From Isoetes taiwanensis (lineage: Eukaryota; Streptophyta; Lycopodiopsida; Isoetales; Isoetaceae), in the NCBI GenBank assembly GCA_021234155.1, contig JAJEKV010000004.1, forward strand, positions 11,594,109 through 11,658,108: 64,000 bases of DNA, written 5' to 3'. The stretch's first letter is position 1. Each line of letters starts with the position of its first letter. Position numbers and translations under genes: made by a program. The notes under the pieces were generated by a model that worked only from the letters and a program-made list of their open reading frames with translations, had not been told where the DNA came from and ran no database searches. This document shows positions 12,303 to 22,238 of the stretch, piece by piece.

Positions 12303-12557
12303 ATGAAGGAGGCCGGAACCCCTAACATCCGTGGAGCTTGGTATGGAGATTTCGAGTCGGGAAAACCGTTCAATACGGGGAGCTTCACTTCTCTGCGTGT
12401 GAAGACTCTACAACAACACTGCGATTGGGGAATGTTGTGGTTCATACACAAAAAGTCCACCAAAAACAAAGATGGGGATGATGACACCCACACGGGAGGA
12501 ATCGATGACGAAGGAGACGAAGATATGGTCGACTCCCCAAACCTCGCATCCGGATGA
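12303..12557 (+). CDS. Possible exon with acidic C-terminus
   Basis: An 84-residue frame: a globular-looking first half containing WYGDFESGKPF and CDWGMLWFIHKK, then a D/E/G-rich end (KDGDDDTHTGGIDDEGDED). It lies between the frame at 11865 and the larger coding region from 13605, on the same strand. Function unknown. Confidence 0.3.
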   Translation: MKEAGTPNIRGAWYGDFESGKPFNTGSFTSLRVKTLQQHCDWGMLWFIHKKSTKNKDGDDDTHTGGIDDEGDEDMVDSPNLASG

Positions 12558-13232
12558 TCCGGATCAGGATTTCACGTGAGGGCACACAGAAATGGAGCCG
12601 CCTAGCTCAAGATTATCCGTTGGGAATATCGCCACAAGCTCTTCCGGGACATTAGAATTTGAAGGTTTGCACGGGAGATGCCGCCTTTGTTCAACCACTG
12701 AAATTTAAAGACACATGCGGGAGATGGTCAACTTGATGGTGCTATATCCGTAGATCCAATGCCCGGATGTCAAGTACCTTTAGCGCATCGACGGGTGAGT
12801 TGTTCAGCTGGAAGTCTCGAGAAGATCTCGGCGAAAAAGAAGTCCGGTTCCGTTGTGGGTGACGGCAGCATTCGCGAGGGCGGCTCAAGTATTGCGGGGC
12901 GGAGAAGGGGTGCCGCAAAGGATCAAGGATAGATATGCCAGAGGCAGAGTTCTTTTACGGAGACGCCAAAGAACCTAACGGCCAAAGATTAGCCACTGCG
13001 AACACAATAGCAGCGCAGTGCTACCACGTAAATAACTCTCGAGATCTTTCCATTCATTTCGCGATCCGAAAGCCCTCGCCATCCTAACATTTGCCGATTA
13101 TCATCATGGGGTTTCTCGACAGCCCGAAAAAGTCGCCGAGTAAATACGAGAAAATCAAAGAATGTGGAGCTTTTGTTTCTGGCGAGTCGAGAAAACCCTT
13201 TAGCCGTAAAAGAAAATTAGACATTCAAAGGG

Positions 13233-13264
13233 ACTTTCACCGACTTCAGCGAAGTCGAGAAAGC
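13233..13264. repeat. Palindrome CTTTC..GACTTC-AGC-GAAGTC..GAAAG
   Basis: An imperfect inverted repeat centred on AGC, with the same loop sequence as the one at 15118. It is a member of the local family. Confidence 0.7.
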
Positions 13265-13353
13265 CCTCACCATCCTACATTTGCCGATTATCATCGGGTT
13301 TTCATTCCGCGGGTCGAAAGCGGGGTAATGCGTGAAAATCAAAGGATGCAGAG

Positions 13354-13380
13354 CTTTCTCGACTTCGCGGAATGAGAAAA
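13354..13380. repeat. Palindrome CTTTCTCGACTTC-GCG-GAATGAGAAA
   Basis: Imperfect arms around GCG. The left arm matches the family consensus and the right arm has lost the CGA. Confidence 0.65.
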
Positions 13381-13416
13381 CCGAAGAATAAAAAGAAAAT
13401 TAGACATTCAAAGGGA

Positions 13417-13441
13417 CTTTTCGACTCATGAGTCGAGAAAA
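13417..13441. repeat. Palindrome TTTTCGACTCATGAGTCGAGAAAA
   Basis: The 16-bp core TCGACTCATGAGTCGA (13421-13436) is a perfect palindrome without spacer. The flanking T/A runs extend the pairing. Confidence 0.85.
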
Positions 13442-13604
13442 CCGGAACTACTATTTCTCGTTTATTCGGGTGTTTGTATATACAGCACGCCCGACATTGG
13501 TACATTGTTCAATCGCTTTATCCCGACCGGATCAACGCTAGGCAACAAAGGAAAGCATTGGGTTGTCCTCGGCGTCCTAAAGGAAACGTGGCTCCCCCGG
13601 ATAA

Positions 13605-15090
13605 GTGGGAAGACCTTTGAGAAACTATGCGGATATGTTCCGCTGGAGGGACGAGGAAGATGACGAGGGAGAGGAAGAAGAGGAGAAGAAGAAGAGAACA
13701 CCAAGGAGGCAGGGAGCTCTCTCGGACCAATATGACCTCATTCTTAGCGGTGCGGCCCGGGAGAAATGGACCGACATATGGGCTCAATGGACAAGAGGCC
13801 GGAAGAAGGACTGAGCAATGGAGAATTTCAAAGGCCGGACCCCAAGTTGTTTGACAAGCAGTTCATGAAGAGGATACAGGGCCTCACGGACAAAGAAACG
13901 CTTGACCTACAAGGCAAAATCTTGGAGGGAACAATCCTGCTGAGGAAGACCAGGAGTTCTAAATTGCAGGACGCAAAGGATTATGCCACAGTCCTAAAGC
14001 GACAGCGTGCGTTAGAAGAAGGCATCACGGAGTTACGCAGCGTTGCATCTAATGAATACCATGATTTTGATTATTACAAGGAAAAGGCTGCCCTTGATGA
14101 GGAAGACATGAAGGAATTGAACCGTCTATGTCAACCCTACATCAACACCAAGCTGAAGCGTAACGTCAAAACCCTTCCTTTCCACAGGCGATGCTATGGC
14201 AATTCGAAAAAGCTTGGATTCGGGGTGGTCCCATTTAAGGCAGACGATAGCTCCCCCCCATTTCTGGTTACTTTGGGACACAAGGGATTTGGTGGTCTGG
14301 AACTGGCACCTGGACCCGTGGCACTATTTGCCATCAATATGATCGAAGACCCCACCCTTTTTTATGACAAAGCTGACATAGAGCAGTGGTACAAGGCGCA
14401 GTCCGACATGACCGACCTGGATACTTTCAGTTTCCTTGTCTTTTGCATGCCGGGCAATCAAACAACTGTTGTCTCCCAATGGGCAGCTGATATTAACTTC
14501 ACCAACAAGATCATGCACTCCATATCTGAACTTGATCATGAGTGCGGACTTGGCTTGCCGAAGGCACCGCTTTGCCAACATAGTTTTGGTTTTGATTTCA
14601 AGATCGGGTCGACCTGGATAAGTGGTGGTCTGAGCATCATTATCTCGACAAGTTCATGATCTCTAAAGAGCGAGATGGAACCCCGGAAGGGGGCAGTTTA
14701 TGGAGGATGTTCCATCGATGGACAAGGTCAGCAAAGATGGTGCGACCGGTCCTATACATAGAATTCTATCCGCCAAGAGTTATCAAGTACTTCATAACCA
14801 GCTTGGTCGAGGAAGATCAAATTGTATGCGAAAGTGGTACATGAATGGCCTGTTCTCTCGGGGGCTATGTTTATTTGGAATGAAACCTATATCCGTGGTT
14901 GGAAATAAGGACATGGTTGAAACCATTCAGTCATACCTGGATCTGCTTCATGAGCATTTCAAGGGGAGGAAGACAAATGGAAGCAGTAAAGACGACGAGG
15001 ACGAGGGAGACAAAGCTGACGGAGACGAGGATGTCGAAGGTTTGGACCAGAATGCTGCCGAAAACATTATTGAAAACCTGAGATTGAGGT
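13605..15090 (+). pseudogene. Frameshifted plant gene body upstream of the FCP1-like domain
   Basis: Long protein-like translation runs through three frames: 13605-13790 (acidic, then GAAREKWTDIW), 13766-14590 (FDKQFMKRIQGLTDKETLDL ... AINMIEDPTLFYDKADIEQW), about 14600-14698 (DLDKWWSEHHYLDKFM) and 14700-15090 (NGLFSRGLCLFGMKPI ... acidic tail). It ends at a consensus donor (GAG/GTGAGT at 15091), and the reading frame continues correctly into the exon starting at 15224. At least three single-base frame changes interrupt it, so it is either a recent pseudogene or affected by base-calling indels. I do not recognise the N-terminal part. The C-terminal exon gives an FCP1/NIF-like domain. Confidence 0.5.
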
Positions 15091-15117
15091 GAGTTTACTT
15101 TGCTCTATCGGTGTTTC

Positions 15118-15136
15118 TCGACTTCAGCGAAGTCGA
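15118..15136. repeat. Intronic palindrome TCGACTTC-AGC-GAAGTCGA
   Basis: Perfect 8-bp arms around AGC, located just inside the putative intron after the donor at 15091. A half-copy follows at 15180 (GAAGTCGAAAACTCG). Confidence 0.85.
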
Positions 15137-15223
15137 AAACTCGTTCCTTTCAATACCTTTTTTTTTCATTCATTTCATGAAGTCGAAAACTCGTTTCCTT
15201 TCTGACAGATGTCATCATTTCAG

Positions 15224-15882
15224 GGAATTCCAGCTCAACGACTCCGGATCATTGTCAATGGATTCCAACGGTTCACGTCGCGAGGAGAATGAGAATGAAA
15301 ATCCAGAGCAAGACACTGCTCACAGCCAGAAAGAACCTGAAAAGATAATGATCCCGCATTTGGATCCCGATGAACCGGAAATATGGTCAGAGCCAAACTC
15401 CAACTGGGATCCAGCTGGTCCCACCAAGCTTGTAATATTTGACGTCAATGGAGTATTAGCTGCAGTATACCACGACAAAGACGTCCCCGAGATTAACACC
15501 TCGCAGATCCCAATGAAAACAGAGCATAAAATAGTGTATCCGAGGCCTAGAGCTAAGGAAATTATTGACTGGTGCCTGGCACGGGGATTCGAAGTGGGCA
15601 TATGGTCTTGTATGGCAAAGAAAAATATTGTCAATGTTCTTGGTGTTCTCGGCATTTCAGTTTTGAAGTTCAAGTTCGTTTGGGGAAACGAAAGGGTCGA
15701 AAGCATGTGAAGGACCTCGATCCAGCCATCACAAAGGGGAAGCCTATAATGGTGAAAAGGCTGGACATGGTTTATGAGCTATTCGGGACTATGGCAAACA
15801 CAACACGCTGATCATAGAGCGACTCGCCTACAAGTGCTATCATAACGCAAAAATACAATCATTGCTAAGCCATATCGACTGA
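15224..15882 (+). pseudogene. FCP1/NIF-like HAD-domain exon, catalytically altered
   Basis: After an acceptor (TTTCAG at 15223) the frame reads through an acidic linker into KLVIFDVNGVLAAVY, the first HAD motif with the second Asp replaced by Asn. This is followed by VYPRPRAKEIIDWCLARGFE and VGIWSCMAKKN, the order typical of NLI-interacting-factor/FCP1 CTD-phosphatase homologues. A frame change near 15690 leads into KHNTLIIERLAYKCYHN at about 15795-15845, where family members have a DD pair; here it is ER. A stop lies at 15880-15882. Loss of catalytic Asp residues suggests a non-catalytic or dead protein. Two frame changes make pseudogene status likely. Confidence 0.6.
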
Positions 15883-16157
15883 AGAATATGAGAGCGGATA
15901 GGTGGTTGTCGCCGGACTCGTCTGTCTTGGCGGAATCCTCTTCGCCATTCTTGTCGCCGATGTGCTTACGAACTATCCGAGCCCCCACGGAACCCGATCC
16001 AGAGCAAGCCGATCATGAAAGCTATGGACGATAAATACTTTGGAGAACAAGAAGAGTGACCCCGCTTCCGGATAGTCAAATTGTGTGAATATTGTAATCG
16101 AACGTGAACACATGTATTGACCATTTTGTAATGAATATACTTGTATATTGAGTTGCG

Positions 16158-16191
16158 ATGCCTTTCTTGACTCACGAGTCGAGAAAGGCAT
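16158..16191. repeat. 34-bp palindrome ATGCCTTTCT..GACTC/GAGTC..AGAAAGGCAT
   Basis: Two 17-base halves pair at 15 positions. Together with 16255-16283 (GCCTTTCTC..CG/..CGAGAAAGGC) and 16387-16413 it forms a series of three in the 3' region of the FCP1-like gene. Confidence 0.8.
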
Positions 16192-16254
16192 GCTTGTCGT
16201 GTTGATGAAATGCTTGTACAATCTATTATGATAATGCTTGTACATTGGGTTTTG

Positions 16255-16283
16255 GCCTTTCTCATTCGCGAGTCGAGAAAGGC
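16255..16283. repeat. Palindrome of the same family
   Basis: The GCCTTTCTC arm pairs with GAGAAAGGC. The inner part is ATTCGCGAGTC, with two mismatches to the consensus. Confidence 0.75.
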
Positions 16284-16386
16284 ATGTTGATTGTCTCTGT
16301 TGACAAAAGCATTTGTATGCTTCCGGTGTGTGATTGGATGCAAACCATATTGTAATGAGAATGGTTGTACTTTTGACTTTATGGGA

Positions 16387-16413
16387 CTTTTCTTTCAAGC
16401 GAAGTCGAGAAAG
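16387..16413. repeat. Palindrome of the same family, weakly paired
   Basis: CTTTTCTTTC-AAGC-GAAGTCGAGAAAG. The right arm equals the consensus; the left arm has lost CGA. Confidence 0.6.
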
Positions 16414-18157
16414 ACACTACTTCCCACGCCATTGGATGCAGTTGTATGGAATGAATGTTCTCCGATTGTATTTTGATTTCAACATTCTTTTCTTCGTTTT
16501 GACTAATGGCACCGTGAATTGTTAATCATACTCTCCTTGCTCCAGGTGGTTTAGGCACGCATCCCACACCAGCACACGCATCCCGCCGGCATCACGTAGA
16601 CCGCTCCAGGCATAATGTGATTCAGCTCAAGGTCAAGAAATACCGATTCGGGTAATGCATCCCTGGTCACGCTACACTCTTGCCCTGCCTTTGGGACAAG
16701 GTTGCTCGCGAATTCAGAGAGGTTGCTCGCTACACCCCGGGAATAAAGAACAAAGCTAAGAACAAGGAGAAAGTCTAGGAAGCTCAAGGCATATTGCAAG
16801 CATTGCATAACATCCACGGAGGTTGGGAAGGAGCATATTCGATGAAAGGCATGGAGGCGAGTGGAGAAGTCGGGTGGGACAGTCGGCCGGTAGCTCCAGA
16901 GGCACCTCCACGTGAGGCATTCCACACTCTTCAAGTTGCCCCCAAGACTTACAGACGGCATGAAGAAGCGCCACAAGTTAATCCCCTAAGGTGGACCACC
17001 TACCAAGATGATAATCAGAGTGACAAGAAGACCGCCATGGTCTCTGCGTCCGATGTAAAATACATTGTATCTGTTCAATTTATTAATAAAAATTCTTTTT
17101 CAACTACATCTTTGGTTTCAAACTTTAATGAATTTCCTTTGTTTCAGTTGCATTGTTTTTGTTCTCGACTCGCGAACCTGGGAAAACTGCAGCACAGCTC
17201 GCATTCTGAGTTTTATTCAAAAATTCGAATTAAGGATAGTTTTCGGGTCGGGGTGCTACTTTTTATGTAAATTAACCGGGTTCCGAAAAAAAATGGGAAT
17301 GGAATGAGTCCCACTTTAATTAAATACGACTTTATATTTCCTCAAGAAGTTAGATCTTTAAGTTTATCATGCCATATGGAAAGGATGAAGTCGTCCTTAT
17401 TTTCTACTGTAAGTTATGGACAAAAGTAGCAGTAAGATGACTTTAACATCCCTATCTCCCTAGACATCAATAGGCAGCCTTGGAGCTCTTACTTAATGGT
17501 CTGTGCTACAGATCCTAGAATTCTTTCAAGGGCATTTATAGCTGCAATTGCACTGCATTTCTTTAGGTAAACGTCTATTGTCATTATTGATATGTTTAGA
17601 ATCCGTAGACATTATTTGTGGAATGCCTGTATGCAGGCTCCATTTGGACCAAAACAACTCCATGCCTATATATTAAAGTGCAACACAACAAAGATTCAAC
17701 AACGGCTCAGTGACAGCTATGATCAACCACAATCGAAAAGGTATATCTCAAGGAGCTATGTTGAGGTATGGCTATGAAGATGTTAGACGGAGGCCATTGC
17801 TCAGCCCGATTTTCTTACCTTATATGTTCCTTTTTAATCAGGTCCAACCCTCTAAATCCCGTGAAGTGGCAGAATTTTAAAAGCTTAAAGCTTTTGCATT
17901 TTTTTTTTTAATTTGATCTCTACGTGCTTTAATGATGTGTTTATGAGCTTATATTCCAACCAAAAGCTGTGGAAGTTTATTGCATATGGAAAGAATGACG
18001 TCGTCGCTACTCTCTGATGTAAGTTTATGGTGGACAAAAGTAGTGGATATAATGTGACTGCAGTTTATAACATAGAAAGACCACAACATAATAAGTAGAT
18101 GGTTCGCCAGTAATCACTTCAAAAGTTGCACCGATCTCTTTATTCTATGCACATTAC
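16414..18157. other. No supported gene; diverged ~600-bp duplication
   Basis: Frames at 16551-17270 lie on both strands with no recognisable domain. A block with CATATGGAAAG(G/A)ATGA.GTCGTC and TGTAAGTT(T)ATGG..GACAAAAGTAG occurs near 17370-17440 and again near 17980-18050, so part of the region is an old duplication. Confidence 0.5.
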
Positions 18158-18269
18158 GTGATATTTGTGCTTCCAGATTATCTAACTGTGGAGGTCTTTA
18201 GGCTTCTCACCGAAGATGTGTGGCACAAATTGTATAATGTACAAATTCTTTTTCAGATTGTCATTCAAT

Positions 18270-18406
18270 TATTCTCATACGTTGGAGATTCTGAAAATTT
18301 GAACATGTATGCCTCACGCGTTGGATTATTCTTATACGTTGGAGACTCTGAAAATTTGAACATGTATGCCTCTCCCGTTGGAGATTCTAAGAATCTGAAC
18401 GTTTAA
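18270..18406 (+). repeat. Tandem repeat coding GDSENLNMYAS units
   Basis: Three imperfect units contain GTTGGAGA(T/C)TCTGAAAATTTGAAC (near 18281, 18339 and 18380). The + frame 18158-18406 gives repeated VGDSENLNMYAS peptides. The open frame is short and probably incidental. Confidence 0.65.
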
Positions 18407-19392
18407 GTCGAAAATTATCTGATATACAAATTCTTTTCCATAACGTGATTGTTAGAATTTATCCATATAAATATTTCTCCTGTGTTCTTTTTTATATATG
18501 ATGTGGATGAATGTACATCAGCCTTAAGGCATGTGTAGCTATATATTTTGATTTCATCCTGCTTAATCTTAGATCCCTGTTTTGCCTATGATAACCCCAG
18601 AGCTTCTATGCTCATCCTATGGAGGGGAACATTGCTAGATGCCTGCTACTGCAGGCATTCATGGGAGTGTAGGCTCTCAATATAGTATAATTTTGCATAA
18701 ATCAATAACAAAGTGGAGTCTAGCAACATAATAAACATTTATGGTATAACATAATCAAAGCCTATCTCAAAGTATCTCCTCTGTATGGAGAAATATCGAT
18801 TACTATGGAGGCAACCACATTAAGGCACTAAAACTCATCGTCTATCATAGGGTGAGAAAAGTGAGTGCGTTCATATTGCATGGGTATAGTCTTCGATCTA
18901 TCTAAACAAGTACCAGAATGAAGCTATTATTTGAGTTCATTCTGCATATGGACATTTGATACTTATCTATTATATTTAGTTTGCATTACCATCCTCCTTA
19001 TTGCAATTTTTGAACTATAGTCTTATCCTATATTGTTGTCCTTACAAAAATAAAGAATTACATGCATAAATTATAAGCATGTGTTGAGGATCACACAAGT
19101 CGGTCTGGTTGTTAATTTATACTGGCACATGGGTCATATTTAAAATATTGTATGCTCTCAAACTTGAATTTTAATTCATCTCAACTACTTGCATATCAAA
19201 CCACGAAAGTTTTTCTATAGTACATTCAGAGTTGTGAATATTTGTACTTTGTCCAACATAACATAATCAAATTTAAGTTTCAAATCTATGTCAATGAATC
19301 TTAAAAGTTCCTCTATTTTACCCTTGCCCCTCCAAGCCACATTGTCTATTCTACCCAACAATTAAACAACCGCCTCTTCAAATTGTTACTAG

Positions 19393-19420
19393 GCCCGGCA
19401 ACGCCGGGCACCATAACTAG
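19393..19420 (+). mobile_element. Helitron 3' terminus
   Basis: The hairpin GCCCGGC-AAC-GCCGGGC (19393-19409) is followed seven bases later by CTAG (19417-19420) and then T, the plant Helitron 3' end with the expected T of an AT target. The same hairpin ends an element at 48470. The element body lies to the left. I could not fix the TC-start 5' end, so its length and any Rep/helicase are unknown; no helicase-like frame is visible in 17-19 kb, so it is presumably non-autonomous. Confidence 0.85.
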
Positions 19421-19423
19421 TCC

Positions 19424-19720
19424 TTTTTAGTTGCTGGATATTATACGTGTTCAGTTATGTTTTCAGTTCATGTTGATATCAGTTAATTTGTTAATGATCA
19501 AACTTGTTATGTCATCAGATCATGTTAATATCAGTTCATGTTATACCATTTTTGAATATCAATGTGCAAATCATTTTTAGTTGCTGGATATTATACGTGT
19601 TCAGTTATGTTATCAGTTCATGTTGATATCAGTTAATGTTAATATCAGTTCAGGTTATTATATTTTCAGTTCATGTTAATATCAATTCAGGTTATGGATC
19701 TTCTGTTATCAGTTATTTGA
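19424..19720. repeat. 150-bp tandem repeat next to the Helitron end
   Basis: TTTTTAGTTGCTGGATATTATACGTG occurs at about 19424 and 19574. TCAGTTCATGTT.ATATCAGTT is repeated inside both units and beyond. There is no coding potential. Confidence 0.75.
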
Positions 19721-19819
19721 TATCAGTATCTGTACCAAAATAAGCTACCTTTTTAAATGAAGATCTACAATTCTTCTTTTAACACATGTCTCACTAGTTG
19801 TCTTCACCAAACTTCAAGA

Positions 19820-20692
19820 TCAATATCTACTACCAATTCTCTGCCTCTTCTGCCTCCATGCTAACAAGCTTTGGCTAGCATCAGAACTTTTCCAAGCCTC
19901 TCCTTTTCTTTTCTTTGAGGCCTCAGCCAATGCCTTATGCAACTGTGGCATAGCCCGTCTCGCCACATTCTCTTCATGACGAGAAAGTACTCTCCTGTAG
20001 AACCATTGTGCCATCTGTATGAGTGGATTTGACAAAGAATGTGACCTTCCACGCTGAATCTTCCAGTTATATGCAACCTTGGCCTGTTTGTGGGTCTTCT
20101 CCATACCTTGCGTGTTCCAAATTGATAAGCTTCCATACTTCTGAGCAAACAAAGGCCCATGAGCATATATGATGTGGATGTAATGAGTGACCTCTGTCTC
20201 ACCCCAAGCCTGTATGTATGCATGTGTAAACTCCCTCACCACCATCCTAAACCTTGCTATTTCAGCCCCAGTTAAATATCTCTTTTGTAAAAGAATGTTC
20301 AAATTTGATAATGCATTCCATGCAGCCACTTTTCTTCTCACAGTACCATTCATACCATCTGTTCTGTCCTTTTCAGCCTCCACTAATTTCAGTCCAAATT
20401 CATAAACACCAGCCTTAGCATTCTCAGGCCTGCTCAAGAAATGCCTAGTTCTAACTCCACCAATGAATACCTTGACTGGGACTGAGGCAGCTTTTCCATT
20501 ACCCAACTTCTTGTGGTCTTGTTCCAGTTTGACACATCCACCATGCAAGCCTGCCTCGGACAATACCTTTTCAAACCGCTCAATGCCTTCTTCCCTCTCC
20601 TTCTCCCCTCGGATGTTCCCTACAAAACACTCAGAGTGATGTATCATCTTCTCCACAATCGTAACAAATGCATGAAGAGTGCAAATGTGCAC
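19820..20692 (-). pseudogene. C-terminal part of a transposase-like gene
   Basis: A 290-residue minus-strand frame. It contains CTLHAFVTIVEKMIHHSECF, then a middle with VFIGGVRTRHFLSRPENA, and a C-terminal segment HYIHIIYAHGPLFAQKYGSL followed by NTQGMEKTHKQAK and a basic end. The order (His-rich CTLHA, H-x-H near YIHIIYAHG, Glu in the QGMEK context) resembles the C-terminal half of large DDE-type transposases, but I cannot name the superfamily. The N-terminal part is the frame at 22239-23783. Between them the gene is disrupted by a tandem duplication and an inserted DNA element. Confidence 0.5.
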
Positions 20693-22114
20693 GGTTTCTA
20701 GTGGTATTGGGAGTATTCAATCAAAGGTGTCATCTTTCAATTGACGATCAGGAGGCATGTTCTGATCACATTCAAGAGTGCTCTTGGACCCTTTCTTCTT
20801 CTTCTCCTTCAATTTGTAGCAGAAATAAATACAATTCCTTGTGGTCTTGGCACCTGAAGAACTTATGGTAACCTGGCTATTTCAGCTTCAGTTAAATATG
20901 TCTTTTGTAAAAGGGTGTTCAAATTTGACAGTGCATTCCATGCAGCCACTTCTCTTCTCACAGTACCATTCACACCATCTGTTCTATCCTTTTCAGCCTC
21001 CAATAATTTCAGTCCAAATTCATAAACACCACCCTTAGCATTCTCAGGCCTGCTCAAGAAATGCCTAGCTCTAACTCCACCAATGAATACCTTGGCTGGG
21101 ACTGAGGCAGCTTTTCCATTACCCGACTTTTGTGGTCTTGTTCCAGCTTGACACATGCACCATGCAAGCCTGCCTCGGACCTAAGTTCAAAAGCATCTTA
21201 AGAGAGATGCGTCAGATGCGACACATCTAAAGCATCGAAGCATCTAAGTTTTAAGATGTGGTTAAGATGCGTTTGAAAAAAATTTAAATTGTCAAAAAAT
21301 ACCTTCACTCCATTGGAGCCTTAAATACCTTTGATCTATAGAGACTTTTAGAATTAAAATATAGAATATTTATGAATAATAGAAGAGAAAACTGTTACAG
21401 ATCTTGATGTTACAAGTTTCTTGCTGCAAATCCTTTTGCGTTGTTGCAGATCTCCTGATCGGCTGCAGCATACCCTTTTTCTCTGTTGCTGACCTCTCAA
21501 TCCAGATGCAAACTTCTGGCCCAACTCTCGACCTCCTTATAGACCCTACATACCCGGTTTATCGCTTGCCCCATCGTCAACAAAGAGCTTTGAAGAGAAA
21601 ATGGTTACAGAAGGCCAAAGAGGCAACAAACTGCACCTCTTTTAGGGTCATTGATATCAGGCAACTAATCCAAGTGTTTTTGGCAAAAAAAAAAAAATTT
21701 GAAAAAATAAGGTGAAGCATCTATGTCAGATGCGGGTGTCGATGCGCACACATCTACATCTAAGCATCTTATTTTAAGATGCGCACATCTTACGAACTTA
21801 GCCTCGGACAATACCTTTTCAACCCGCTCAATGCCTTCTTCCCTCTCGTTCTCCCCTCGGATGTTCCATACAAAATACTCCGAGTGATGTATCATCTTCT
21901 CCACAATCCTAACAAGTGCATGAAGAGTGCAAATGTGCACGCTTTCCAGTGGTATTGGGAGTATTCGATCAAAGGTGTCATTTTTCAAGTGACGATCAGG
22001 AGGCATGTTCTGATCACATTCAAGAGTGCTCTTGGACCCTTTCTTCTTCTTCTCCTTCAATGTGTAGCAGAAATAAATACAATTCCTTGTGGTCTTGGCA
22101 CCTGAAGAACTTAT
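20252..22114 (-). repeat. ~617-bp tandem duplication within the gene
   Basis: The block 20252-20868 recurs as 20871-22114 once the inserted element (21181-21801) and its target duplication are removed. Both copies start ..CTATTTCAGC(C/T).CAGTTAAATAT and end CCTGAAGAACTTATG. Several substitutions separate them, so the duplication is not very recent. It repeats the coding segment containing CTLHA and VFIGGVR and so disrupts the gene. Confidence 0.9.
21181..21801. mobile_element. Non-autonomous DNA transposon with 8-bp TSD (hAT-like)
   Basis: Ends CTAAGTTC / GAACTTAG are flanked by CCTCGGAC at 21173-21180 and 21802-21809, and the host gene reads on after the second copy. Subterminal AAGCATCT and AGATGCG words are repeated in both orientations at each end, as in hAT and some Mutator elements. 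The 621-bp body has no transposase. The 8-bp duplication points to hAT, although the terminal bases are not the classic CAGGG. Confidence 0.85.
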
Positions 22115-22238
22115 GTTATACATAGCCTTTTCTGTCTTCAGGTTACATGCCAAATGGACTAATAATAAAGGAACCATGGCCTGCAACACTTAATTTCTCA
22201 CCATTGCCATACATACCTAGCATCCTTGGGATGTCTGT

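Larger units (their letters stand above)
13067..13445 (+). repeat. Tandem duplication of a ~190-bp unit carrying palindromes
   Basis: AAAGCCCTC(G/A)CCATCCTA.CATTTGCCGATTATCATC begins at about 13067 and again at about 13258. GAAAATTAGACATTCAAAGGGACTTT appears near the end of both units (13212 and 13396). Each unit ends in a palindrome of the TCGACT/AGTCGA family, so the palindrome copies partly arise from this duplication. Confidence 0.75.

Noticed and set aside
16551-17270. Gene on either strand at 16.5-17.3 kb
   Set aside because: Overlapping frames on both strands, no domain, no splice-supported continuation.
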